NCBI RefSeq assembly: GCF_026262505.1
Contig: NC_067204.1
Span: 10,511,797-10,575,796, forward strand
DNA: 64,000 bases
Direction of reading: 5' to 3'
Source of the DNA: Trichomonas vaginalis G3
Taxonomy: Eukaryota > Parabasalia > Trichomonadida > Trichomonadidae
Shown: positions 10,391-19,797 of the stretch, one piece after another
Position numbering within the stretch: position 1 is the first letter of the stretch
Layout: each line of letters starts with the position of its first letter
The notes under the pieces: generated by a model
What the model saw: only the letters and a program-made list of their open reading frames with translations
Database searches by the model: none
What the model was told of the DNA's origin: nothing
Program-made: the position numbers and the translations under genes

Positions 10391-10555
10391 TTAGGTGAAG
10401 AGGTTAGATCTCACCTGTTTTTTCACCTCTTTTTTCACCCCGTGAATTTTCATGAATTTTCACAAAAGACCAAAAATAATGTTTAGGTGAAGAGGTGAGA
10501 TCTCACCTGTTTTTTCACCTCTTTTTTCACCTCTTGAATTTTCATGAATTTTCCC
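10391..10555. repeat. two copies of the AGATCT-centred palindromic repeat
   Basis: Two units lie head to tail between the integrase and the next gene. The cores are GGTTAGATCTCACC (10402-10415, imperfect) and GGTGAGATCTCACC (10494-10507), each followed by TTTTTTCACCT repeats and GAATTTTCATGAATTTTC. The rest of 10353-10611 is AT-rich leader. Confidence 0.85.
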
Positions 10556-10611
10556 GAAATAAAAAATAAAGTTAGTTTTATTTTTTTATTTTTTTATTTT
10601 GTATAAAAGAT

Positions 10612-11556
10612 ATGATTTCAACAATCGGCACAACAACAATTCAAACAACAACAACAGCACCAAACTCGTTAGTCATGAATCCTACGTCAATGTTAGTAGA
10701 GATGAAAAACTTCATTCCTTCTTCATATACTTTCGAAACAAAAATCCAGAAGATAAAGCAAGAACTTTTAACAAGTAATTTAGACTGTAGTGCGAAAGAT
10801 GAAGAAAATGAAGAATATCTTTATGAAATGCAGGACATTATTGACCATTTACCCAAATTGCCTGAAATCCAACAACAAAAACTCACTATTCCTGAATTCG
10901 ACGAAATTGAAGTGAAACCAACTGACTCAGTAGAAATAAAGAAGTTCATACGTAAAGTAAATTATGAATTCCTTGGTTTTCATTGCAACCATAAGGTTAT
11001 GGACAAAGATTGCGACATGGTATATAAAAACATTTCTGACATATATAAATCTGAGGAGTTTAAGACTTACGATAACTTTGTTTCATTAGTTGCAAAATGT
11101 GTTTGGGAAATAAGAGATAAAGATAGAAGAGGCAAAGTATGGAACGAACAAATAAGACCCGCTATGTTTGAGATGAAGAGAGCAATTGACGCCTTAGTTG
11201 TTTTAGCTGGTTTTATTTCAATGTATAACGCAAAAATGAACCCGCAATGTTCAAAATGTAAGGCAGCAATTAGGAAATATAACTACTCAGTCAAAGAGAT
11301 AGAAAGAATGAGAAACGACTATGCAGACTTAAAGAAAGAAGCAGAAAAGCCAGCAGAAGATAAAATGAACATGTTAGAATTTCTGAACAAAAACTATCCA
11401 ACAGCAGAAGATTTCCTTCTATCTGACGTCAAGAAGAAGTATAAAGAAACCTTCGGTATTGTTAAAACTTTTGACATACTGACAGAAGAAATAGAAGCTA
11501 CGAAATTGTTTAGGATTTCAAATATACATCGTACAATTCATGTAAAACGCTTGTGA
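10612..11556 (+). CDS. palindrome-flanked accessory protein, copy 1 (element B)
   Basis: The frame opens at ATG 10612 right after a leader TTTTGTATAAAAGAT and encodes 314 residues. The protein is acidic and helical with possible metal ligands (FHCNHKVMDKDC and NPQCSKCK) and a conserved C-terminus (LFRISNIHRTIHVKRL). A close paralogue lies at 24435-25349 in element A. Both genes sit between copies of the AGATCT palindrome repeat, direct before and inverted after, as if carried in a cassette. No family is recognised. The frame is whole. Confidence 0.75.
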   Translation: MISTIGTTTIQTTTTAPNSLVMNPTSMLVEMKNFIPSSYTFETKIQKIKQELLTSNLDCSAKDEENEEYLYEMQDIIDHLPKLPEIQQQKLTIPEFDEIEVKPTDSVEIKKFIRKVNYEFLGFHCNHKVMDKDCDMVYKNISDIYKSEEFKTYDNFVSLVAKCVWEIRDKDRRGKVWNEQIRPAMFEMKRAIDALVVLAGFISMYNAKMNPQCSKCKAAIRKYNYSVKEIERMRNDYADLKKEAEKPAEDKMNMLEFLNKNYPTAEDFLLSDVKKKYKETFGIVKTFDILTEEIEATKLFRISNIHRTIHVKRL

Positions 11557-11562
11557 AAAAAC

Positions 11563-11627
11563 TGGGGTGAAAAAAGAGGTGAAAAAACAGGTGAGATCTC
11601 ACCTCTTCACCTAAATTATATTTTTGT
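11563..11627. repeat. inverted copy of the AGATCT palindromic repeat
   Basis: This is an inverse-orientation unit with core GGTGAGATCTCACC at 11590-11603, directly after the accessory gene. A 12-bp inverted repeat, CTTCCACGGGAA (11724-11735) with TTCCCGTGGAAG (11775-11786), lies further downstream and could fold into a hairpin. I see no gene in 11557-11851. Confidence 0.8.
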
Positions 11628-11851
11628 TCAAAGCTTCCACGAGAGAAAAGATTCCTCATTCGCTAAGGATTCCAAAAATGAAAAAATCATTGATTTCGGC
11701 TGAGAAAAAACAGCAAAACCCTTCTTCCACGGGAACAAAGAAATAAAGAAGAAATAAAGTAAATTTTTTATTTATTCCCGTGGAAGATAGAGCACTTTTA
11801 TGACACTTTTTATTCACGACAAACAAGACAAACAAAGAAAATAAGAAAATA

Positions 11852-11925
11852 CGGCGCTGTCGCGGTTCGAACCACAGACTCTGACCCCTCCATAACACCA
11901 CCTTAGACCACTGTGCTACGTAGCC
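11852..11925 (-). tRNA. tRNA-like sequence (degenerate tRNA or Pol III promoter relic)
   Basis: On the minus strand there is an A-box-like stretch TAGCACAGTGGTCTAAGG and, at normal spacing, a B-box-like GGTTCGAACC. A T4 run (CGTATTTTC) follows the 3' end, as in Pol III terminators. The acceptor arms pair only partly (GGC with GCC) and no convincing anticodon stem can be drawn. It is most likely a decayed tRNA gene or tRNA-like relic; the palindromic B box leaves the strand somewhat uncertain. It lies between the palindrome repeat and the next gene of element B. Confidence 0.35.
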
Positions 11926-11966
11926 TGTCGACATAAGATTTTATAAATTGCATATTTGACGTAAAT

Positions 11967-12341
11967 TTATTTCCATCTAGCTTCCCACCGCATAAGATAT
12001 TCATACGTGTTTGTAAGACATTCATTAAACTTCTTTTCTATTGCATCTAATCTTGCGTTATTTTTTTCAATAGCTTGTCTGTATTCTTCATCATCTCCAG
12101 CAGTGTTTGGGTCTTCACGTTTAAAATATTCATTGTTAACCAATTTTTTATCTACAAATTTTATTAGTGTTTGATTCACTTCGTTATGATAACGGTCATA
12201 TTCTTTCAATACGTAAGTGAAGACAAAATGCGTCGTACCTTCAATCTTAAAGCTTAAAGAACTTTCAACACAGTTTTGAGGGTCTGTCAGTGCGTCAATG
12301 AGATAGTATTCGAAGTCAGTCAATAATCTTTTTAAAGTCAT
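11967..12341 (-). CDS. hypothetical protein, family shared with 29548-30000 (element B)
   Basis: The frame encodes 124 residues from ATG at 12341. The first 70 residues parallel the protein at 29548-30000 in element A: FEYYLIDALTDP / FAIYIRDKLFDS, then VLKEYDRYHNEVNQTLIKFV / WEYDKNHKTLSRAVLKFV. The C-terminus is helical and charged. A family shared by two elements and placed near replication genes suggests a conserved Maverick accessory role, otherwise unknown. Confidence 0.6.
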   Translation of the reverse strand: MTLKRLLTDFEYYLIDALTDPQNCVESSLSFKIEGTTHFVFTYVLKEYDRYHNEVNQTLIKFVDKKLVNNEYFKREDPNTAGDDEEYRQAIEKNNARLDAIEKKFNECLTNTYEYLMRWEARWK

Positions 12342-12430
12342 TTCATACAGGATAAAATTTAATGTTGTGAAGAAATAGTGTTTATCTCAGAAAAAATAAC
12401 GCTAATTTTATTTTTATTTATTTTTTTTAT

Positions 12431-12449
12431 TTTGTATGTAAAGACAGTA
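12431..12449 (+). promoter_or_regulatory. conserved leader before KilA-N gene
   Basis: TTTGTATGTAAAGACAG (12431-12447) follows a long T-rich tract and ends just before the ATG at 12450. The same string precedes the paralogous KilA-N start (27250-27266), and a near copy, CTTGTATGTAAGAACAG, precedes the KilA-N/GIY-YIG gene (26549-26565). It probably acts as promoter or transcription start region of element genes. Confidence 0.5.
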
Positions 12450-13310
12450 ATGACAACATCAGAGAACACAACAACAGTTATAGTCCATGAAGCAATAAAT
12501 GAAGAATACGAGTACATACAATATAACAAACAGTTACGTCTCATTCGTTCAGTCAAAGATGACATGTACCAAATGCAAAGTATTTTGACAGCATGTTATG
12601 CTCCAGATACTAAACTTCCTAAAGACTGGTTTAGGAACCAAAGCACTATTGAACTATTAAATGAAGCACAGCGAGACATACTTTTTTCTGAAAACAGTGA
12701 AGAACAGCGAGTAGGTAAAAAACCCCAGTCGCCAAAACTCTATGAAAATCGTGAAAAATTGCCAAACGGTTTGAGAGGATATTATGTTCATAGACTTCTC
12801 GTAAATGTTGTAGCAATGTGGGCTTCACCTCGTTATGCTTGGTATGTTTGTAAACTTCTTGACGAAATTCACAGACAAGAACGCGAACAGATGGAAAAGA
12901 AACTTCAAGCAAAAGATGAAGTCATTGAATCCAAAGACAAAAGCATACAGAAAAGAATACCACGTTCAGTACCAAAAGGAAAGGAAAAGAGTTATAAGTA
13001 TATGATTTACGCTGAAGAGATGGAAAATGAAGAAGACAGAGATATGGTTATGTTGCATTTAGTCAGAAGAAACAACAAAAGCTTTTATGACCTTGCTAAG
13101 ATTTACAAATCTGACAGAAACTGGTTCTATCGTGAAAACTTACCGATTTCAATGACACCGAATGAGCAAATAAAGGAAATTGTCAAAAATACTCTTCCTC
13201 AAACACACTATGACATCAAAGGTTGCACAATACTTACATTCAAAGAAGACTTACCATTGTTAAAGGAAAAAATAACAGAGTATTTCGATAACTTCAAAGA
13301 GGAAGAATGA
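12450..13310 (+). CDS. KilA-N domain protein (element B)
   Basis: I use the ATG at 12450 (MTTSENTTTVIVHE...), just after the conserved leader, giving 286 residues. Residues about 30-145 fit a KilA-N DNA-binding domain: DWFRNQSTIELLNE, then GLRGYYVHRLLVNVVAMWAS followed by PRYAWYVCKLLDEI. A charged helix (QEREQMEKKLQAKDEVIES) follows, then a conserved C-terminal domain. KilA-N proteins are common accessory or regulatory genes of DNA phages and large DNA viruses. A paralogue lies at 27269-28126, and shards of the variable middle part are scattered in 25614-26410. The two full genes differ mainly between VKDDMYQMQSIL and NGLRG. Confidence 0.8.
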   Translation: MTTSENTTTVIVHEAINEEYEYIQYNKQLRLIRSVKDDMYQMQSILTACYAPDTKLPKDWFRNQSTIELLNEAQRDILFSENSEEQRVGKKPQSPKLYENREKLPNGLRGYYVHRLLVNVVAMWASPRYAWYVCKLLDEIHRQEREQMEKKLQAKDEVIESKDKSIQKRIPRSVPKGKEKSYKYMIYAEEMENEEDRDMVMLHLVRRNNKSFYDLAKIYKSDRNWFYRENLPISMTPNEQIKEIVKNTLPQTHYDIKGCTILTFKEDLPLLKEKITEYFDNFKEEE

Positions 13311-13364
13311 AAATCTAAGCTAATTTTATTTTTTTTTATAAAATTTTATCTCATATGAAAGAAC

Positions 13365-13580
13365 ATGAATTTAGAATATTCGGAACTCATGACAGAAGAG
13401 GAGAACGAACAGCATGTAAAAGATTATGCAAAATTTATGAAGACATACAAAGCATTTAAACAATATCTAAATGCTTCTAAAGATTATGCAAAATTTCTGA
13501 AGGTATATAAAGCTTATGAAAAAGCGTATGAAAAGTTTATACATTGGGGAATTGTTGTAAAATATCCATATGAAGACTAA
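13365..13580 (+). CDS. small protein with internal duplication (element B)
   Basis: ATG 13365 encodes 71 residues holding two copies of a KDYAKFxKxYKAxxxY unit about 23 residues apart, helical and Lys/Tyr-rich. It follows the KilA-N gene by 54 bases with a T-rich, TATAAAA-containing leader. No family is recognised. Confidence 0.45.
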   Translation: MNLEYSELMTEEENEQHVKDYAKFMKTYKAFKQYLNASKDYAKFLKVYKAYEKAYEKFIHWGIVVKYPYED

Positions 13581-13598
13581 CCAAAAATATATTTTTGC

Positions 13599-14072
13599 TT
13601 AAATAGCTTCAGGGTCAATTTCTTCAACCATTTCACTTCCTTCGTCAATGTCAATTGAAGCTTCTTCAACCTTTGGTAAGAATTTCTGTATAACATCTTT
13701 GTTCGTTATTGTCTTCAGAGATGAAGGATAATATTTCACATTTGTTTCACCCTTCTTATATTCTTTCTGTTCGGAAAGATTCATAGCAATACTGAAGAAG
13801 TCAATGTTAGAGTTCTTTATGACAGTATAATGAGTATCTTTGACATTCACGAAGAAACTCTTTTGTTTCAAAACTACTGCTAACTCTTGTGAAGTATAAC
13901 GTTTGCGGTCAATGACGATAGCTAATGGTCTGACATACTGACCAAACTTAGATTCTTTCACAAACTTCTTGTTAAAGATAATATTAACATTTGAAGCATT
14001 ATTGAACTCATTCTTGATGGCAGTAGCGAGAGCATTGTATGAAAAGAACTTGCAATCTTGCATGTGTTTCAT
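13599..14072 (-). CDS. hypothetical 157-aa protein (element B)
   Basis: The frame starts at ATG 14072, divergent from the polymerase gene. The protein begins MKHMQDCKFFSYNALATAIK and ends acidic (MVEEIDPEAI). The similar acidic ending (NIDIDPEMF) of the element A gene at 30017-30436, which likewise lies beside a replication gene, hints at a shared role, but the bodies are not clearly alike. A replication accessory or DNA-binding role is a guess. Confidence 0.55.
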   Translation of the reverse strand: MKHMQDCKFFSYNALATAIKNEFNNASNVNIIFNKKFVKESKFGQYVRPLAIVIDRKRYTSQELAVVLKQKSFFVNVKDTHYTVIKNSNIDFFSIAMNLSEQKEYKKGETNVKYYPSSLKTITNKDVIQKFLPKVEEASIDIDEGSEMVEEIDPEAI

Positions 14073-14163
14073 TAAAATAAAAATATTAAATTATTTTGAA
14101 AAATAACTTAAAAAAAATCTAATCTAATTTTTTCAAAAATATTTTTTTTATTTCCTACTAAAG

Positions 14164-17100
14164 ATGTATCGGAAGTTGTCTAAGTTAGAACACTCGGAAA
14201 TAAAACAACTTCTTACAGAAGCTAATATAGATGTTGCAAAGCATTACGCAACAAACAAAAAAAGCACTCGCTGACTTCATTAAAGACTATAATGGTGCAA
14301 TAAGTTATGATAGAATTCATGAGTTCATAAAGCCGCAACGCGGCGAGGACGAAGTCCATGCAATAGCATTTCCTTTAAATGACGTTGCTATTGACTTATA
14401 TCATAGACGTTCAGTACCTCATGAAGTAAGAAGAGAGATGTTTGACATAACAAATGCGAACGTTGGTCATACTCGTAAAGCTCTTTCGCATGAAGTAAGA
14501 AGAGAAATGTTTGACATAACAAATGCGAACGTTGGTCATACTCGTAAAGCTCTTTCGCATGATGTTCGTCAAGAGATGTTTGACATAACAAATGCGAACG
14601 TTGGTGAAACAAGAAGAAGAGACGACACACTGAAACAACAGAGAAGAGAGATGTTTAAGAGCGCTATAGAACAAGTTCGCAAAGCTAACGATGTCATTCG
14701 TTCCATTGACGACAAACCAAAAGAAGGTGAGAGATGGTTAAAGAAAGATGAAGAGAATAGGAAGAGAAATGTGAAGTCAGGCAATAGACTCATTGACTTT
14801 AACATCGAAGCTTTAGATGAACCAAACAGAGACTACTTACACAAACATTTCGGTAAGGTTTTCATGAGACTCTTAGAGAAAATTAAAATAAACTCACAAC
14901 AGAGATGGATGGTATGTTATAAACTTGGTGGAAAGTATGAATGTTCTACGTTAAACCTCAATAATATTGGAACATTACTACATCAGCTCTTGAAGGAGAA
15001 CTTTATATCAGAGATAGAAGCAAATGCCGCAGGTATTGTTGAAATGCACTATGACTTCTTCTTGACAAACATAAAGAATCTTACCGAAATAAAGATGTAT
15101 GATTTAACAGAATATGAAGGCTTAACGATGTCAGATGTAAAGAAAGGCAAACCAAAAAAGAGACCATATAGAGATGAAAGCACACTGACAAATGACCAGA
15201 AAGCCATTTTGGAAGCTCTTAAGCAAACAGGAAACCCAGCACTTATAGAAAGCTTTTGGAAAGATAATGGTGAAAAGAAGTTTTATAAGAAGAGAAGCGG
15301 TCAGTTCTGGAAGTATCTTTGCACATTACCTATAAATCTTGAACGCTACCAAATCTTCAATGAACTGAACAAAAGAACTGCAACACTTATGACAGAGGAC
15401 AATTGTTTCGTTTATGCTTGCATTCAGGCTGGAGTAAATGAAGAAACTATTGACCACATGAGAGAAGTCATTCGTGTTAGAGACTTTCCTCAAAGTAAAG
15501 TACAAGAAATTTCTGACGCAACAGGTATATCATTTAATGTTACCATTGGTTATTTCAATGAGTCAAGACATAATGAAATAAAGAGATATATACCAAAAGA
15601 ATGCGAAACTGTTAGAACTATTGACTTACTTCTTGTTGAAGACCACTACATGCTAAATGAAAGATTACCAATGACAACATACTTCATTCGAAACTATAAA
15701 GAAATTCTCAAAGCTTGTGGTGGAATGAACATTGAGAAACAGATGAAGATTTATACAAAGAGAGAAGATAAATATGTAGTTCGTTATGATAGAACAACAC
15801 CGTTATGGGATGTTATGAAAACATTGTGGGAGTGCAAATATTTCGAACCTATTTCTTATGGAGAACTTTTCACATATACTACTGACTTATATAAACAGAA
15901 CCTTGCACCATTTAAAGATTTGACATATGCTCCAAAGTATTGTGTACAACTGAAGAAGAAAGCAGAGTCAAAAGAAGTAAATAAAGCTAAATGTAAATTC
16001 ATACCTGAGCACGTTTTCTTTGCTGACTTTGAGTGTAGTACGGATGGCTTTCATAAAGCTTTTAACATCTGTTATGACAGTGAAGATGGTTCAGTTAGTG
16101 AAAGCATTTGGGGTCAAAACTGTGCAACAGAATTTTTGGAAAGACTTCCTGACAAGAGTTTAATATATTTCCATAACCTCAGTTATGACATAAACTTCAT
16201 CTTAAGACACATGACAGAAGTGAAAGGAACTCCCATCATTAAAGGTTCACGAACAATGCAAATAACTGGCTTATATAAAGGACGGGCAATTATTATAAAA
16301 GACTCTTACAGTGTTATAAATAAGAAGCTTAAACTATTTCCTGCTATGTTTAACTTACAAACAGGACCGAAAGAAGTATTTCCATATAACTACTACAGCA
16401 GTGTTTTGTTAGCAAATGACAACAGAACTGGTGTCATTTCTGAAGCATGTAAGTTTATCCATGATGCAGATACATTTATGAAGAACATAGATTCCATCAA
16501 AGGTTGCAGAATAGATGAAAACCACTTCGACTTAGAAAAATATAGCACGTTTTACTGCAAACAAGATGTAAGAATTTTAAGAGAAGGTTTTGTAAAGTTC
16601 CGCAATGACTTATTGAAAGAGTTTGATTTAAACGTTTATGACTACGTTAGTATTTGTTCTATTGCTAACAAATTGTTGAGAACAGAGTATACTTCCCGAA
16701 TGGAAATCTTTATGACCTCTCAAATAAACCAAGAGAATTTATTTCGAGATGCATTCAAGGTGGAAGATGTATGTTGTCAGATAACATGAAACAAAAGAGC
16801 AAAAAGAAACTCATTGCTGACTTCGACACTGTTTCATTATATCCTTCAGCTATAGCAAGACTTTATACTTTAGAAGGTATTCCAAAAGTATTGAAGGATG
16901 AGATGTTAAGCACAGAGTATCTCATGAGACATTTATTCGATGATGACCAAAAGGAACCCATTGGTGAAAAGTTTATGTCTGGCTTCTTTGTTCTCATTAA
17001 GATAACAGAGATTGGTATACCCAGACACTTTCATTTAATAGTTTGCGACCCTGAACTAAATCCAGAACTTAACGTTCCAAGAAGTTCAAACACTTGCTGT

Positions 17101-18084
17101 CTCATGTATGTTGACCATATAACATTACAAGACCTCATAAAATATCAAGGTGTCAAATGTGAAGTGTTGCAAGGATACTATTACGATGGAAACAGAGATA
17201 TGAGAATAAGAGATGAAGTAAAGAAGTTGTTTGAGTTAAGGTTAAAGTATAAGAAAGAAGAAAACCCCTTACAAGAAATTATTATAAAACTCATTCTGAA
17301 CAGCATTATGGCAAAACTATTCTATCTCCTATTGAGTCAAAAATAACCATAGTAAATGACAAAGATGCTATAAGATATGCTATAAGAAATTACAACCATA
17401 TAGTGAAGTTCGAAGGTTTGGATGGGTTCAGATAAAACTATTTTCAAGCTAACGAAAAGCATTTGCAGACACTTTAACTTCTGTCCACTTGGTGTTAATA
17501 TTCTGTCTATGTCAAAACGTATTATGAATGAAGTATTTCTGTACTGCAGAGGACATGGGACTTCAAATCTTTTACCAGGATACGACAGTATGCACTTATA
17601 TAATGAAGACATCCCAAAGCTTGCAGCAGAGTTTAAGAAGAGATATGGTCGCGAACTTATAGGAAAGAACCTTGGTCAATTTCATAGCGACTTTGCAGAA
17701 AAACCCCTGGAAAACAAAGTTTAGCTTATAAAAGTATTTTCTGTGGAAAGAAGACCTTACATAGACTTACTCACTAACGATTTAAATGAAGTTGCATTTC
17801 ACTGCAGAATGAAAGGCGTGAAGCAAGATGTTATTGCTTTAACCGCTAATGAAATGTTTCCTGAAGCTATACAATGCTATTACAATGAAGATAAGAACAT
17901 TCACATACCTGTTGGAACATATGACAAAGACTCTGAGTTCAGTTTAATGAAACTTTACAAAGCACTTCATGATGGTCAAGAGATTGCATTCGACTTATGT
18001 AAGTCATGTCAACCTTGCTTTGCTGAAAAGTTCAACTTTTCAATAACGACTAAAACAAGCTTTATTCGTAAGTTGAAGTTCTGA
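14164..18084 (+). pseudogene. protein-primed DNA polymerase B of element B (broken)
   Basis: This is the family B polymerase that replicates Mavericks by protein priming. Exonuclease motifs are FADFECSTDGFH (near 16020), IYFHNLSYDINFIL (near 16160) and YCKQDVRIL (near 16555); polymerase motif A is DFDTVSLYPSAIARL (near 16820); a motif C-like YDSMHLYNEDI lies near 17582. The N-terminal region is long, as in Polinton polymerases, and includes a three-fold tandem repeat. The coding sequence carries about four breaks. Confidence 0.9.
14418..14615 (+). repeat. in-frame tandem repeat inside the polymerase N-terminal region
   Basis: Three units of about 72 bp code for copies of (H)EVRREMFDITNANVGHTRKA, followed by a partial fourth. 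The first two copies are nearly identical in DNA, so the expansion is recent relative to the gene. The unit is a multiple of three and keeps the frame. Confidence 0.85.
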
Positions 18085-18107
18085 GGTCATTTATTTTTGT
18101 CAGCAAT

Positions 18108-18143
18108 GAGGTCATGAATGAGGTCATGAATGAGGTCATTCGT
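18108..18143. repeat. short tandem repeat, 12-bp unit
   Basis: Three head-to-tail copies of a unit reading GAGGTCATGAAT sit between the polymerase and the minus-strand capsid gene, with a fourth imperfect one just upstream. Confidence 0.8.
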
Positions 18144-18168
18144 GATAAAAATAAAGCTAGCGTAGATT

Positions 18169-19026
18169 TTACAATACTGCGATGGTAGAGTTTAAGAGTT
18201 GTGCTTCAATGTAGAGACAGTCCTTATGGTCTGGAGGCAAGAACACTGGACATTTATGGTCATGAGTGGAGAACATGTCTATCCAAAACTCACGATTGAA
18301 GCCAGTTAATTTATAGTATTTAGGGTTAGGAAGTGGTGAAGTTCTTGTATGACCAATGAACTCATTTTCAACTCCTTTACTTAAGTTTGAATATAATATA
18401 GCTTGCTTTCTATCCCAAATGCCAGGTGTTACAATCTTTGAAAATTCATTTTTCCTCGGAAGCATTGCATCATAATTGAAAACATTCTTAAAATCATCAC
18501 TTGGTTCGGAGATTTGAAATCTTATACGTAATGGATTTTTTTTCTCTTTAGCGACTTCATTGAATGGTGAGAATACAATGAATTGACAGTCATGAGTTCC
18601 ATCTTCATTTTCATTAAATTCATAATGAAAGTCTATAAGTTGTGGCTGACTACCTTCTTCTTTCAGTTGTGCAAGAAACTCACGTAAAGGCTGTAAAGTT
18701 TGTACTTCAATGTTGAACTTTTTCTCGAACATCTCATTAAATGAAATCATACATTGCAACAATGTTGTATCGTCTTTAAAGTATTTGTATATGTGAATGT
18801 TTTGGGCGCTTAAAGACTGTTCGTCATTTTCTATCTCGACTTGAAGTATAAAGTCAACCTTTCTGAAAGCACGTGTTATATACATAGATGTTATGCCAAT
18901 GTACTTCTCTTCATTTATGTTCACAATCCAGTCTGTTGGAAACTTAAACGTTACTCTGTTCCCCTTTATTTTGACGTCAGGGTTTTCACTACTGAACGCA
19001 ACAGATAAAGGTATTTGTCTATACAT
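18169..19026 (-). CDS. penton-like minor capsid protein, copy 2 (element B)
   Basis: The frame encodes 285 residues from ATG at 19026 (MYRQIPLSVAFSSENPDVKI). The C-terminal part (IWDRKQAILYSNLS ... PNPKYYKL ... PPDHKDCLYIE) matches the pattern of the gene at 2415-3296 and the one at 22846-23280. It is placed next to the major capsid and polymerase genes, the usual place for the penton or minor capsid gene of a Polinton. The assignment rests on position and the shared family pattern, not on a search. The frame is whole. Confidence 0.6.
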   Translation of the reverse strand: MYRQIPLSVAFSSENPDVKIKGNRVTFKFPTDWIVNINEEKYIGITSMYITRAFRKVDFILQVEIENDEQSLSAQNIHIYKYFKDDTTLLQCMISFNEMFEKKFNIEVQTLQPLREFLAQLKEEGSQPQLIDFHYEFNENEDGTHDCQFIVFSPFNEVAKEKKNPLRIRFQISEPSDDFKNVFNYDAMLPRKNEFSKIVTPGIWDRKQAILYSNLSKGVENEFIGHTRTSPLPNPKYYKLTGFNREFWIDMFSTHDHKCPVFLPPDHKDCLYIEAQLLNSTIAVL

Positions 19027-19050
19027 TTAGTTCGGATAAAAATAAACCAT

Positions 19051-19290
19051 TTACTCTTTCTTTGCTTCAGCTTCTTCTCTAGCTTTCTTTGCCAGCAAAC
19101 GTGGGTTCTTTTGTCTTCCAGCAGCTAATGCAGCAAGTTGTTTTTCACTAAGTTTTCTCTTTGGTCTCTCTGGCTTTTGTTCTTGTTTTTGTTCCTTCAG
19201 TTCGGATAAAATTTGCTCACGAATTTCTTTCTTCAATGCTTCAACATCTATGACACCTTGGGTCTTGTCCGTAGGGCTTGTCTGAGTCAT
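19051..19290 (-). CDS. small Lys/Glu-rich coiled-coil protein (element B)
   Basis: ATG 19290 gives 79 residues: an acidic helix (VEALKKEIREQILSELKEQK) followed by a strongly basic, Ala/Arg-rich tail (KRKLSEKQLAALAAGRQKN...). The composition suits a small nucleic-acid-binding virion protein, but that is a guess. It lies 24 bases from the minor capsid gene on the same strand and diverges from the gene at 19336. Confidence 0.55.
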   Translation of the reverse strand: MTQTSPTDKTQGVIDVEALKKEIREQILSELKEQKQEQKPERPKRKLSEKQLAALAAGRQKNPRLLAKKAREEAEAKKE

Positions 19291-19335
19291 TTGATTGCAG
19301 ATAAAAAACAAAATTAAAACTTTAACCGATGTAAA

Positions 19336-19770
19336 ATGAGCTTGTCAAAATCAGAGCGAGAGTCTATTATATTAAATGACGCAAGAGGAATACAACATCC
19401 TTTCTATTACGTAAGTCAGAGTAAAGATGGTAAAATATACGTAAGAAAAAGAAAGGTACCATTAGCGAATGCAGAGAGCGACAACATTAAGGTGCATGGC
19501 AAGGGTGAAGTCCATGAAGTCCATATAAAACCTTCTGTTCAAACTGAGCCACCAAAAGAACAAGAAGAAAAGAAGCCAGATGTACTTTCAATAACGAACC
19601 AAGAGCTTATTGCAAAGTTCGTGAATTTCATTGAAAAACAAACCGAGTCAAAGAACCCTGACCCGCCAGTGAAAGAAGTTGAGACAAAAGAGAATGTACA
19701 GTTCATTGAAAATGTCAAGAAACAACTTCCACCACGAATGCCAAGAAGAAGAGTGAGAATAATGAAGTAA
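19336..19770 (+). CDS. small-domain protein upstream of major capsid gene (element B)
   Basis: The frame encodes 144 residues from ATG 19336. Residues 5-45 (ERESIILNDARGI..., then SQSKDGKIYVRKRKVPL) share a pattern with the proteins at 2-586 and 21909-22145. The rest is a Glu/Lys/Pro-rich linker ending in a basic tail (LPPRMPRRRVRIMK). It precedes the major capsid gene by 27 bases on the same strand, which argues for a virion role. Confidence 0.6.
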   Translation: MSLSKSERESIILNDARGIQHPFYYVSQSKDGKIYVRKRKVPLANAESDNIKVHGKGEVHEVHIKPSVQTEPPKEQEEKKPDVLSITNQELIAKFVNFIEKQTESKNPDPPVKEVETKENVQFIENVKKQLPPRMPRRRVRIMK

Positions 19771-19797
19771 ATAGATATTTTTATCTGAAGTAAATAC

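Noticed and set aside
11656-11934. Minus-strand 92-residue frame
   Set aside because: It crosses the tRNA-like sequence and a hairpin, lacks family or neighbour support, and its composition is not protein-like.
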